Assembly (NCBI RefSeq): GCF_001274935.1
Contig: NZ_LILC01000013.1
Location: 496,001-560,000, forward strand
Length of the DNA stretch: 64,000 nt
DNA from: Priestia koreensis
GTDB lineage: Bacteria; Bacillota; Bacilli; Bacillales; Bacillaceae_H
Direction: 5' to 3'
This document shows, one piece after another, positions 1-6,586 of the stretch (its first letter is position 1; each line of letters begins with the position of its first letter). The notes beneath the pieces were generated by a model. It had not been told where the DNA came from. It searched no databases and saw only the letters and a program-made list of their open reading frames with translations. Made by a program: the position numbers and the translations under genes.

Positions 1-137
1 TTCCCCGTCTCCCCAAATATTTTTTCAACTTTACCGGATTAAACGAGCAAGTACGCCCCTCTAAAATATTGGTGAAAGATACTTATGAATGATAGTCAGC
101 AAGTACATTACACAATTGTTATTAATCTAAAAACATA

Positions 138-170
138 AAAAAACTCGGCATAAATCAACCAAGTTTTTGT
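138..170 (-). terminator. Weak hairpin after the small membrane gene
   Basis: Short imperfect inverted repeat (AAAAACTCGG ... CCAAGTTTTT) overlapping the stop of the minus-strand gene at 155-391. A T-run follows on the minus strand. The stem is short, so this is tentative. Confidence 0.35.
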
Positions 171-391
171 CGGTAATTACGTCTATAAATCTTCTCGGCA
201 ATAAAACTTACTACTAATCCAATTATGATCGGAGTTAGCGCCCCTACTGAAAGAAAAAATTCCCTTTCATTATTTGTGTATTCGTATTGAAACATTAATA
301 ACGGAATAGTAAAAATAGAACCAAGCAAGTACAGGAAGGCTGTTGATATTGTAAAAGACCCAAAACCGACTATAAAACTCTTTACTTTCAT
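155..391 (-). CDS. Small two-span membrane protein, unknown function
   Basis: A 78-residue hypothetical protein. The first 30 residues form one hydrophobic segment (FIVGFGSFTISTAFLYLLG onward). A second lies at about residues 48-66 (VGALTPIIIGLVVSFI). The C-terminus is basic (EKIYRRNYRQKLG), which fits a cytoplasmic tail. A good ribosome-binding site (AAGAGGTGAG) lies about 7 bases before the ATG, which supports real translation. No family is recognised and no partner gene is adjacent, so no function is assigned. Confidence 0.6.
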   Translation of the reverse strand: MKVKSFIVGFGSFTISTAFLYLLGSIFTIPLLMFQYEYTNNEREFFLSVGALTPIIIGLVVSFIAEKIYRRNYRQKLG

Positions 392-556
392 TCAAACTCA
401 CCTCTTAATTAGATAGTAAAAATTTTTCTTGTTACAAATATAATATCCATCTTTTGGATTAAAAAGCAAGAATTGTTTAGAAAAGAAAAAACAATAACAC
501 TTCTTTATTCATTAGAGTTTGGGAAATAGTGAAAGACATGAAAAGAAAGCCATAAA

Positions 557-599
557 AAAAGTGAAAGAGGACACAGATAAGGTGGCCTTTTTCACTTTT
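557..599. terminator. Bidirectional hairpin
   Basis: AAAAGTGAAA pairs with TTTCACTTTT around a GC-containing inner stem and a short loop. A-rich sequence on one side and T-rich on the other would let it work in both directions. It lies between the small membrane gene and the broken ORF at 614-937. Confidence 0.5.
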
Positions 600-613
600 C
601 GTTTTTATTATAT

Positions 614-937
614 TCAACTTTTATTTATAAGTTCATTTATGGCTACTGAGGATTTTTTGAGGTCATCATAGTAATCTATTCTTTTGCTCCCCAAGAAGAT
701 GAGTTGTATGCTATCGCTGCCTTTTAAACAGCAGACCTTTAAATCATCCTATCCATCTTTTTGAAATATGTAACTAATCTCTACTGTATTGTATAAACAC
801 AGGACTTTAAATTTTTCTTCAATAAAAGAGAGAATCATATTCCTTCTCATCATTTTTAACAGAGGAAGAGAGTAATAAAAGTCGAAAATTCCAGTAAATA
901 TAGTTAAACTAATTGTATCATAGCTTCTGTTGATCAC
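614..937 (-). pseudogene. Short ORF interrupted by an in-frame amber codon
   Basis: A GTG-started frame of 62 codons ends at a TAG at 749-751. The same frame stays open for about 44 more codons, with protein-like sequence (DDLKVCCLKGSDSIQLIFLG, then KRIDYYDDLKKS), to a TGA at 614-616. Joined, this is a protein of about 107 residues. No convincing ribosome-binding site precedes the GTG, and a TAA lies just upstream in frame, so the 5' end may also be lost. The family is not recognised. The 249 bases beyond it (938-1186) show nothing I can name. Confidence 0.45.
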
Positions 938-1186
938 GTCTTAATAGATTTAATATTCGGAATAATTAAGGAGAACTAGTACTTCCCTTAAAGGATATTG
1001 CTGAGAGGTTTATTTTATAGTAGTTGTAATTTTATATAGATTATTTAACAACTGATCAAGAAATTGGATAATCAAAAGTATGTCTTCGATCGTACACCTC
1101 TTCTTTACTCGTGCGTACTCATACACTCTCTAGTCTCCTTTATTCTCTCCATTAAGTGTACTTTCTAAATAAACAGTAAAATCCTT

Positions 1187-1843
1187 CTAAATAGAATGGT
1201 TTTTATTCAATTTATATTTTCTTTTGTTAGTTGTGTTCAATATGGTTACTAGTCTTGCACTATATGGCATAAAGAAATTTAATATAATGCCTCCAAAGCA
1301 GACAGTCATTAAAGTTCCTACGGATATAGGTCCATTAAAAACTAGGGCCATAAAAATGAAGAAAAAGTTAATGAGCGTCCGCGAAAATAATATATTTGTT
1401 CTAGTCAATCTTTTTAAAATTATCATTAAACGGTCAATAGGAATAGGTGCAAGGTTCGTTTGGAGATAAATAGACGTCCCTAACATCGCTATAACCAACC
1501 CGCACCCAAAACAACCAATTTTATAAAACCATAGCTCAAATGCCAAGCTATGAAGTAAAAACAGCCAACTATCAATACAAATGCCTGTTATAAATGCAGT
1601 CAATAAGCCGAAAACTTCAGGCCTTTTTTTCTGTAGTAAAGCATTGCAGCATATCATTATGAGAGCTATGATAATTTCCCAGGCTCCTACAGTAAGACCG
1701 ACATTCAAAGACAATCCCACCAAAAGCGCATCAAATGGAGAAGTTCCAAAATCTGATTGTATGGTTAAAGCAATGCCCAAAGCTAGGATTACAATTCCTA
1801 AAAGATAGATTATATATTGGTTGATTCGTGATGATTGTATCAT
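1187..1843 (-). CDS. yczE: YczE/YyaS/YitT-type integral membrane protein
   Basis: This 218-residue protein has about five hydrophobic spans. The family-typical start (YLLGIVILALGIALTIQSDFG followed by TSPFDAL) is present, and the second half repeats the motif (LGTSIYLQTNLAPIPIDRLM). In B. subtilis, YczE lies beside sfp and is needed for lipopeptide and polyketide output by an unknown mechanism. Here the start codon overlaps the stop of the acetyltransferase gene (ATGA at 1840-1843), so the two are translationally coupled. The family call is firm. A role in secondary metabolism is only inferred from the family and the nearby lantibiotic genes. Confidence 0.8.
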   Translation of the reverse strand: MIQSSRINQYIIYLLGIVILALGIALTIQSDFGTSPFDALLVGLSLNVGLTVGAWEIIIALIMICCNALLQKKRPEVFGLLTAFITGICIDSWLFLLHSLAFELWFYKIGCFGCGLVIAMLGTSIYLQTNLAPIPIDRLMIILKRLTRTNILFSRTLINFFFIFMALVFNGPISVGTLMTVCFGGIILNFFMPYSARLVTILNTTNKRKYKLNKNHSI

Positions 1844-2280
1844 TTGTCAACTAAGCTTTTTGACATTAAAATATGTGGAATTCCGTCTTCCACGAATACA
1901 TCTGAGGAAACTTGATATCCTAGCTTTTGATAAAACCCTTCTGCTTGAGTTTGTCCATGTAACTTCACATATGTTACTTCCTCTTCTCTTGCAATTTCTT
2001 CAAGTGATTTGATGATTTCTTTTCCCAAACCAAATTTTCGATAGGATTTTAATATGCAAATTCTTTCTAACTTACCTACCCCGTTTAAAATTCTAATTCT
2101 ACCAGTTCCAGCTATTTTTTCATTATAATAAACCAATATGTGCTCACACTGGGTATCTAGCTTATCGAACTCATCAAATTCATCTTCTAATGGTACGCCT
2201 TGCTCTTCCACGAATACTTGAGTCCTTATTTTAAACGCTATACTTAAATCATTTTGAGTAGTGATTTTCTTTACCAGCAA
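1840..2280 (-). CDS. GNAT N-acetyltransferase, YjcF/ElaA type
   Basis: A 146-residue single-domain GNAT acyltransferase. The N-terminal part (FKIRTQVFVEEQGVP) is typical of the ElaA/YjcF subgroup. The acetyl-CoA pyrophosphate loop is recognisable as RKFGLGKEIIKSL near residues 80-92. The C-terminal GFYQKLGYQ (about 115-123) is the usual beta5-alpha4 element. The substrate is unknown. It is the first gene of a two-gene unit with the yczE-like gene and is divergent from the MarR gene, whose operator-like palindrome lies between the starts. Confidence 0.85.
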   Translation of the reverse strand: MLVKKITTQNDLSIAFKIRTQVFVEEQGVPLEDEFDEFDKLDTQCEHILVYYNEKIAGTGRIRILNGVGKLERICILKSYRKFGLGKEIIKSLEEIAREEEVTYVKLHGQTQAEGFYQKLGYQVSSDVFVEDGIPHILMSKSLVDK

Positions 2281-2362
2281 TTTTTTCAGCCCTTTCTAGG
2301 ATTTATTTTTGTAGACAATTCAGTCATAATTAAACCAACTTTTAAAAATTATAAACTAAATC

Positions 2363-2388
2363 TTTTTTGTTGTAAATACAACAAAAAA
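2363..2388. promoter_or_regulatory. Perfect palindrome, candidate MarR operator
   Basis: Arms TTTTTTGTTGTA and TACAACAAAAAA are exact reverse complements separated by AA. The TTGTTGTA-N2-TACAACAA core resembles MarR-family operators in spacing and symmetry. It lies about 25 bp before the MarR start and about 80 bp before the divergent acetyltransferase gene, well placed for autoregulation and control of both units. No binding evidence exists. Confidence 0.6.
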
Positions 2389-2412
2389 AAAGAAAGAAAG
2401 GTGGATGTATCA

Positions 2413-2862
2413 TTGGAGATTCTACGGGAAATCGGGATGATAGCAAGAGCATTGGACTCTATTAGTAATATTGAATTCAAAGAATATGACCTCACGAAAG
2501 GACAATATTTATATTTAGTACGAATAGTTGAAAATCCAGGAATTATACAGGATAGATTAGCAGAAATGATCAAGGTAGACAGAACAACAGCAGCTCGGGC
2601 CGTTAAAAAACTTGAAATGCAAGGCTTTATAGTAAAAAGAGATGATGATGTTAATAAAAAGATAAAAAAGCTTTTTCCAACTAAAAAGGGTGAGAATGTT
2701 TATTCATTTTTAAAAAGAGAGGGTGAGTATTCCAATAAAGTTGCACTATCTGGGTTCTCAAATGAAGAAGCAGACATAATCCTTCAACTTCTTCAACGCG
2801 TCAGGGAAAATATAGATGTAGAGTGGCATTTCGTTAAGGGAGGAAACAGAAGGGAATATTGA
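2413..2862 (+). CDS. MarR-family transcriptional regulator
   Basis: I place the start at a TTG at 2413, eight bases after AAGGTGG; this gives 149 residues, the usual MarR length. Upstream in-frame codons encode low-complexity sequence and run through the palindrome, so the longer frame is unlikely. The winged helix-turn-helix spans about residues 30-95: LTKGQYLYLVRIVENPG, then QDRLAEMIKVDRTTAARAVKKL as recognition region, then a wing ending KIKKLFPTKKG. Flanking helices would form the dimer interface. It probably represses itself and the divergent GNAT-yczE pair. The ligand is unknown. Confidence 0.85.
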   Translation: MEILREIGMIARALDSISNIEFKEYDLTKGQYLYLVRIVENPGIIQDRLAEMIKVDRTTAARAVKKLEMQGFIVKRDDDVNKKIKKLFPTKKGENVYSFLKREGEYSNKVALSGFSNEEADIILQLLQRVRENIDVEWHFVKGGNRREY

Positions 2863-2911
2863 ATAGATTTTCGGTTATGTAAATTGTATTTTGATTGCTT
2901 TCGAAGTGTGA

Positions 2912-3118
2912 TCAAATGCTTTTCGTATAAACCGAATGATATCCAGTATGCAACGATTTCCTGAGAAAAGGCGCTATATCATAATCTGTTTGCATTTTAA
3001 TATCAGCTAATCGATCAGGTACAACGACCCATCCGATCCGTAATCCCTGTCTCAACGTGTTGGATGCGCTACCGATATAAAGAACTTGTCTCGTTATTTT
3101 TACAATCGCATGTATCAC
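2912..3118 (-). pseudogene. Remnant of a MocR/GabR-type regulator (aminotransferase domain)
   Basis: About 40 residues (VLYIGSASNTLRQGLRIGWV, then VVPDRLADIKMQTDY) match the stretch around the PLP-binding lysine of MocR-family GntR regulators, normally of the form YIGSFSKTLxPGLRxGW. Here the lysine position reads Asn (SNT). The frame has no N-terminal winged helix and the C-terminal part is lost, so this is a decayed fragment. The family call rests on this one block. Confidence 0.5.
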
Positions 3119-3194
3119 AGTATCTTAGGTTTGGTTCTTTGGGTTAACTCTTGTAGGTATAATCATAAAAAAGATGGATGGTACAGGAGGTTTA

Positions 3195-3400
3195 ATGAAG
3201 ATATTTAATACATGCTCCGCCCTTTTTATCTGGGGAACCGCTATTTATCTTTTGAATGGATTAATATAACGACTTTTTTAGCAGTAAATTTCGGTCTACT
3301 TAAACCTGCATTCTCTAGTACAATTCTGGGTGTTCTTATGAAACCCTGTGACTCAAGACATGTAAGAAATAGAATATTAACTGCTGGTAAACGCGAGTAG
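3195..3400 (+). pseudogene. Broken small membrane-protein gene
   Basis: A strong ribosome-binding site (ACAGGAGGTTTA) precedes an ATG at 3195. The frame reads MKIFNTCSALFIWGTAIYLL and stops after 24 codons. Another frame (from 3212) then carries more hydrophobic sequence (TTFLAVNFGLLKPAFSSTIL) up to 3400. This looks like one membrane protein split by a frameshift, but I cannot name the family. Confidence 0.3.
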
Positions 3401-3426
3401 AATAACTTATTACAAGGGGGATGGAA

Positions 3427-4479
3427 ATGAAATCACAATTAATGAACCATTTAAAGGAAAACCTGTTATCTCCAGAAAAATACGTAATCAAAAAGTGCAA
3501 AAAATATCCTATTGTCTTATTAGCAGAAAGACATGCCGTGAAGCAGAATTTAGATTTTGTAAATAAAATGATTCCAGCATTATATAATGCTGGTATTTAT
3601 CATTTAGGAATGGAATTCGGCGCGAGCGAAGATCAAGATGCGTTAGATGAACTGATAACGGGGGAAACCTTTGATGAAGAGTTAGCAAAAAAGCTAATTT
3701 TTAATTATAACGTAAAATGGCCTTATAAAGAATATTGGGAGTTGTACCGCGCTGCATGGGAGCTAAACTCGAAGGTTGGAAAAGGTGCTCAGAAATTTCG
3801 AATTCTCAATTTAAGTTATAAGTACAATTGGAAAGAGTTCTCGGGCGTTCGCACACCACAAAGTTGCTCAAAGATTTTCCACAAGGGGAATATAGAAAAA
3901 TATCGCTTTCACCTCATCGAAAAGGAAATAATGGATAAAAATGAGCGCATATTAATTCTTACTGGAACCATACATGCATTAACAAGGTATCACTATCCTC
4001 AATATGATGAAACAGCTTCTAACTTTATTCGTTTCAATGATGGCTTTTTAGGTAACTTAATTTATCAAAAATATCCTAGCCATGTTTTTTCTATTCTATT
4101 GCATCAGCGATTTTCAGATAAAGAAAGTCTTATTGAAGATCGATCCCCTGCAAACGGCCAGATTGAAGAATTAATAACTGAATTTGATCACGTCGTTCCA
4201 ATGGGCTTTGATCTAATAGATACAGTGATGGGAGAATTAAAAGATGATAGCTATTATTCAACAGGTTACTCCGATTTTCGTTTAAAAGATCTGTTTGATG
4301 GTTACCTTTTCCTTTCCCCACTAAACAAATTAAAAGGTTGTACCGTTGATCCTCACTTTCTTAACAGACAGCTATTTTTAGATGTTCAAGTTAATTATCC
4401 TGACAAAGACTGGGCAAGAGTTCCTGAAACACAAGAAGAGTATTGGCAAGAAGTTAATAGCTATGTAGCAAGGGTGTAG
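3427..4479 (+). CDS. EreA/ChaN-like superfamily protein
   Basis: A soluble 350-residue protein. The early motif LLAERHAVKQNLDFV (about residues 31-45) corresponds to the G/AExH signature of the erythromycin esterase / ChaN / TraB-Tiki superfamily. YHLGMEFG follows at about 58-65, and a second histidine motif, ILTGTIHALTRYHYP, lies near 180. These acidic and histidine residues form the active or metal site in the superfamily. I chose the second ATG (3427) because AAGGGGG lies six bases before it. The substrate is unknown; antibiotic hydrolysis is possible but unproven. The gene stands alone, followed by a hairpin. Confidence 0.55.
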   Translation: MKSQLMNHLKENLLSPEKYVIKKCKKYPIVLLAERHAVKQNLDFVNKMIPALYNAGIYHLGMEFGASEDQDALDELITGETFDEELAKKLIFNYNVKWPYKEYWELYRAAWELNSKVGKGAQKFRILNLSYKYNWKEFSGVRTPQSCSKIFHKGNIEKYRFHLIEKEIMDKNERILILTGTIHALTRYHYPQYDETASNFIRFNDGFLGNLIYQKYPSHVFSILLHQRFSDKESLIEDRSPANGQIEELITEFDHVVPMGFDLIDTVMGELKDDSYYSTGYSDFRLKDLFDGYLFLSPLNKLKGCTVDPHFLNRQLFLDVQVNYPDKDWARVPETQEEYWQEVNSYVARV

Positions 4480-4540
4480 GTAGATCATTGTTGGTATATT
4501 AGACGAATTATTCTGTGCATCATTACCGAATTCACAATAA

Positions 4541-4572
4541 ATAACCATCTCCCCTATTAGGGAGATGGTTAT
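4541..4572 (+). terminator. Hairpin after the EreA/ChaN-like gene
   Basis: ATAACCATCTCCC pairs perfectly with GGGAGATGGTTAT over a six-base loop. The following T-run is weak, so termination efficiency is uncertain. Confidence 0.55.
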
Positions 4573-4757
4573 TATCAGAAGGCTAGTTAAAATACCTTAA
4601 AGCCTCATTGAGAAATCTATTATTTAACCTCACGTTCAAAGGCTATTGAGTTATATCTAGCAATATTTCTTTCTTACTCCCGTTTGTACTTAGGAAAGAT
4701 CTCACCTAAATTTCCTACTATGTAATATGGGGATAATCTATCCAAACACAATACAAA

Positions 4758-4943
4758 TTAATGCTTAAACGGAAGTTCGTCGTCTCCTAGTAAGGTTATA
4801 GAACCATTTAAATCTACTCCTAACGCTACCTCATGAAAAGTAGAAGCTGTGCTTACTTCATGAGCCTTGCTGTAACTGTTGTCTACTACACCAAAAATCA
4901 CCAATCCCAATAACAAGTTCGTACATACTAATAGCTTTTTCAA
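4758..4943 (-). CDS. PapR-like exported pro-signal peptide
   Basis: A 61-residue peptide with a TTG start behind GAAGGGG. The N-terminus (MKKLLVCTNLLLGLVIFGVV) is a classical signal sequence, followed by a polar stretch and the C-terminus GDDELPFKH. In the B. cereus group the PlcR-activating peptide is the PapR C-terminus, ending LPFEF; the LPF core is shared here. It lies head-to-head with the PlcR-like gene at 5182, whereas papR normally lies downstream of plcR in the same orientation. Export, trimming and re-import are inferred by analogy. Function as the cognate autoinducer is likely but unproven. Confidence 0.65.
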   Translation of the reverse strand: MKKLLVCTNLLLGLVIFGVVDNSYSKAHEVSTASTFHEVALGVDLNGSITLLGDDELPFKH

Positions 4944-5096
4944 TTAATATCGCCCCTTCAATAATTATGGTTTTAATTAACGTAAAGGTGTCTAATCAAT
5001 GCAGCTAATCCTTAAGTAAAATATACCATATTTTAACCATATTTCTTCCAACTATTAATATTAAAATCCTTATATGATCGATCGTCTTCACAATAG

Positions 5097-5145
5097 ATAT
5101 TTTACATATATTTCACATCAATGGAAATGAAGTGTGGTAAAATAT
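5097..5145. promoter_or_regulatory. Inverted repeat in the signal-peptide/regulator intergenic region
   Basis: ATATTTTAC (5097-5105) and GTAAAATAT (5137-5145) are exact reverse complements 31 bp apart, just before the PlcR-like start. The second arm overlaps a possible -10. I found no canonical PlcR box (TATGNANNNNTNCATA). This may be the regulator's own binding site. Confidence 0.35.
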
Positions 5146-5181
5146 GTGTATCATAAAAGTCTTTGATATGAGGTGTTCAAA

Positions 5182-6105
5182 ATGGATCCCTATGTTGATA
5201 TTGCCATTGGAAGTACTATTAAAGGTTTAAGGGTTTCTTCAGGTATCTCACAAAAGGAACTCTCCGAAGGAGTATGTACACAATCCCTAATAAGTCAAAT
5301 AGAGAGTGGAAATAATATTCCCAACTCTATTTTACTGAAGCAGATAGCCGAGAAATTGGGGATTACATTAGATGGTTTATTACTTATGTCCGAATACCCT
5401 AAGTTTGACCACTTTGTGGAAGTTGAATCCAAATTGATAAAGCTTATTGAGTCTAATAATTACAAACAAGCATTAGAGATGATTGAATATGAAAAAGAAA
5501 ATGTGTCTAGTAAAAATGGAAAAGTCAAGCAGTTCTTTTTATGGGCCGAAGGTGTATGTCAGTATTATTTAAATAACAACTTTGTACTAGCAATGGACCT
5601 TTTAAAAGAAGCGTTGAGTGCTTCTAGCAATCTTGTCTTTTCATATCAAGATGCTAAAATACTCAATAGCCAAGGTATTTTATATGCACAAGAAAAATTA
5701 TTAGAAGAATCTGTTGAAACTTTTAAGATCATTTTAGCTACAAATAAAAAACTCTCGCCTTATGTTGTGTCCCTTTCACCTTTGTTACCAAAAGTTTATT
5801 ACAATCTGTCAAAGGTTTTTACTATTCAAGGCTACTACGAAGAATCTATTGAATATTGTCAAGAAGGGATAAAATACAGTAAAAACATGGAATCTATTGC
5901 TGATCTTGGTGAATTGTTTTTTCAAATAGGCATAAATTACGAGAAGTTAGAAAAATATAACGAATCATTAATATGGTTAACAAAGTCTCAAGATATTTTT
6001 GAACTAAAGGTGAGCGATTACGAGCTTTTATCGGTAATTACAAATAAAATTCATGAAGTCAACACATTGTTAAGTGAAAGATTAAACCACCAATTTAACA
6101 GGTAG
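5182..6105 (+). CDS. PlcR-like RNPP quorum-sensing regulator (HTH + TPR)
   Basis: A 307-residue protein starting at ATG 5182 after GAGGTG; an in-frame GTG at 5173 lies inside the ribosome-binding site. Residues about 10-65 form an XRE helix-turn-helix (GISQKELSEGVCTQSLISQI) closely like that of PlcR. The remaining 240 residues are helical TPR repeats (YYNLSKVFTIQGYYEESIEY, LGELFFQIGINYEKLEKYNE), the fold that binds re-imported peptides in the Rap-NprR-PlcR-PrgX family. The divergent exported peptide ending LPFKH is the obvious ligand candidate. Targets are unknown; the lantibiotic operon converges on this gene from the other side. Confidence 0.75.
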   Translation: MDPYVDIAIGSTIKGLRVSSGISQKELSEGVCTQSLISQIESGNNIPNSILLKQIAEKLGITLDGLLLMSEYPKFDHFVEVESKLIKLIESNNYKQALEMIEYEKENVSSKNGKVKQFFLWAEGVCQYYLNNNFVLAMDLLKEALSASSNLVFSYQDAKILNSQGILYAQEKLLEESVETFKIILATNKKLSPYVVSLSPLLPKVYYNLSKVFTIQGYYEESIEYCQEGIKYSKNMESIADLGELFFQIGINYEKLEKYNESLIWLTKSQDIFELKVSDYELLSVITNKIHEVNTLLSERLNHQFNR

Positions 6106-6119
6106 AGATCATCCCATAG

Positions 6120-6152
6120 CAGCAATCATTTTCTACATCGTAATGATTGCTG
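6120..6152 (+). terminator. Terminator of the PlcR-like gene
   Basis: CAGCAATCATT pairs perfectly with AATGATTGCTG, followed by TTAATTTT. It lies 14 bases after the stop codon. Confidence 0.75.
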
Positions 6153-6199
6153 TTAATTTTGCAGAAATAATTATAGGTAACATGAGGTAATAAAAAAAA

Positions 6200-6224
6200 A
6201 CGTATTTTTATTTTAAAAATACGT
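6200..6224 (-). terminator. Terminator of the lantibiotic biosynthetic operon
   Basis: ACGTATTTTTA and TAAAAATACGT form an 11-bp stem. On the minus strand a run of nine T follows. It lies downstream of the last minus-strand gene (6400), so it probably ends the lanA1-lanJ transcript. Confidence 0.65.
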
Positions 6225-6399
6225 AGCGTAAAACTGTAAGGAATTATCTTCTCCACCCATTAACTTTTTGTACTTGCTTTAAATAGCTTTATCTATGTAG
6301 GTTATATAAGAAAAATGAGCACACCGTTTCAACTCCATCACGTCTACCTCATTAGCTTATCAATTTTTACAGGAAGTATTTATTCAGAAATGACTCACT

Positions 6400-6564
6400 T
6401 TATCTTTTATTAAAGTACCTATATAGAAGAATGGCCACGATTACAGCCACCAGACAACCTATACCTCTAGATAACCAGATGTTTATACTTTCCGTGATTC
6501 GATTTGCCATTGTACCAATAAATGCAGAGAAAAAAATTAGTAAAAGCCATTTTGTTGTGGACAT
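6400..6564 (-). CDS. Small membrane protein ending the lantibiotic operon, candidate immunity peptide
   Basis: I place the start at 6564, where AGGAGGAGAG precedes the ATG; this gives 54 residues. Two hydrophobic spans are visible: WLLLIFFSAFIGTMA (about 6-20) and GIGCLVAVIVAILLYRYF (about 34-51), with a basic C-terminus. It begins 22 bases after the lanJ stop on the same strand and precedes the operon terminator, so it is probably co-transcribed. The ltn gene set I know ends at ltnJ and has no equivalent. Small membrane proteins inside lantibiotic operons are often self-protection factors, but that role is inference. Confidence 0.6.
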   Translation of the reverse strand: MSTTKWLLLIFFSAFIGTMANRITESINIWLSRGIGCLVAVIVAILLYRYFNKR

Positions 6565-6586
6565 GATAACTCTCTCCTCCTGAATG

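Noticed and set aside
4944..5181. Canonical PlcR box between the peptide and regulator genes
   Set aside because: I searched for TATGNANNNNTNCATA by eye and found no match; only a different inverted repeat is present.
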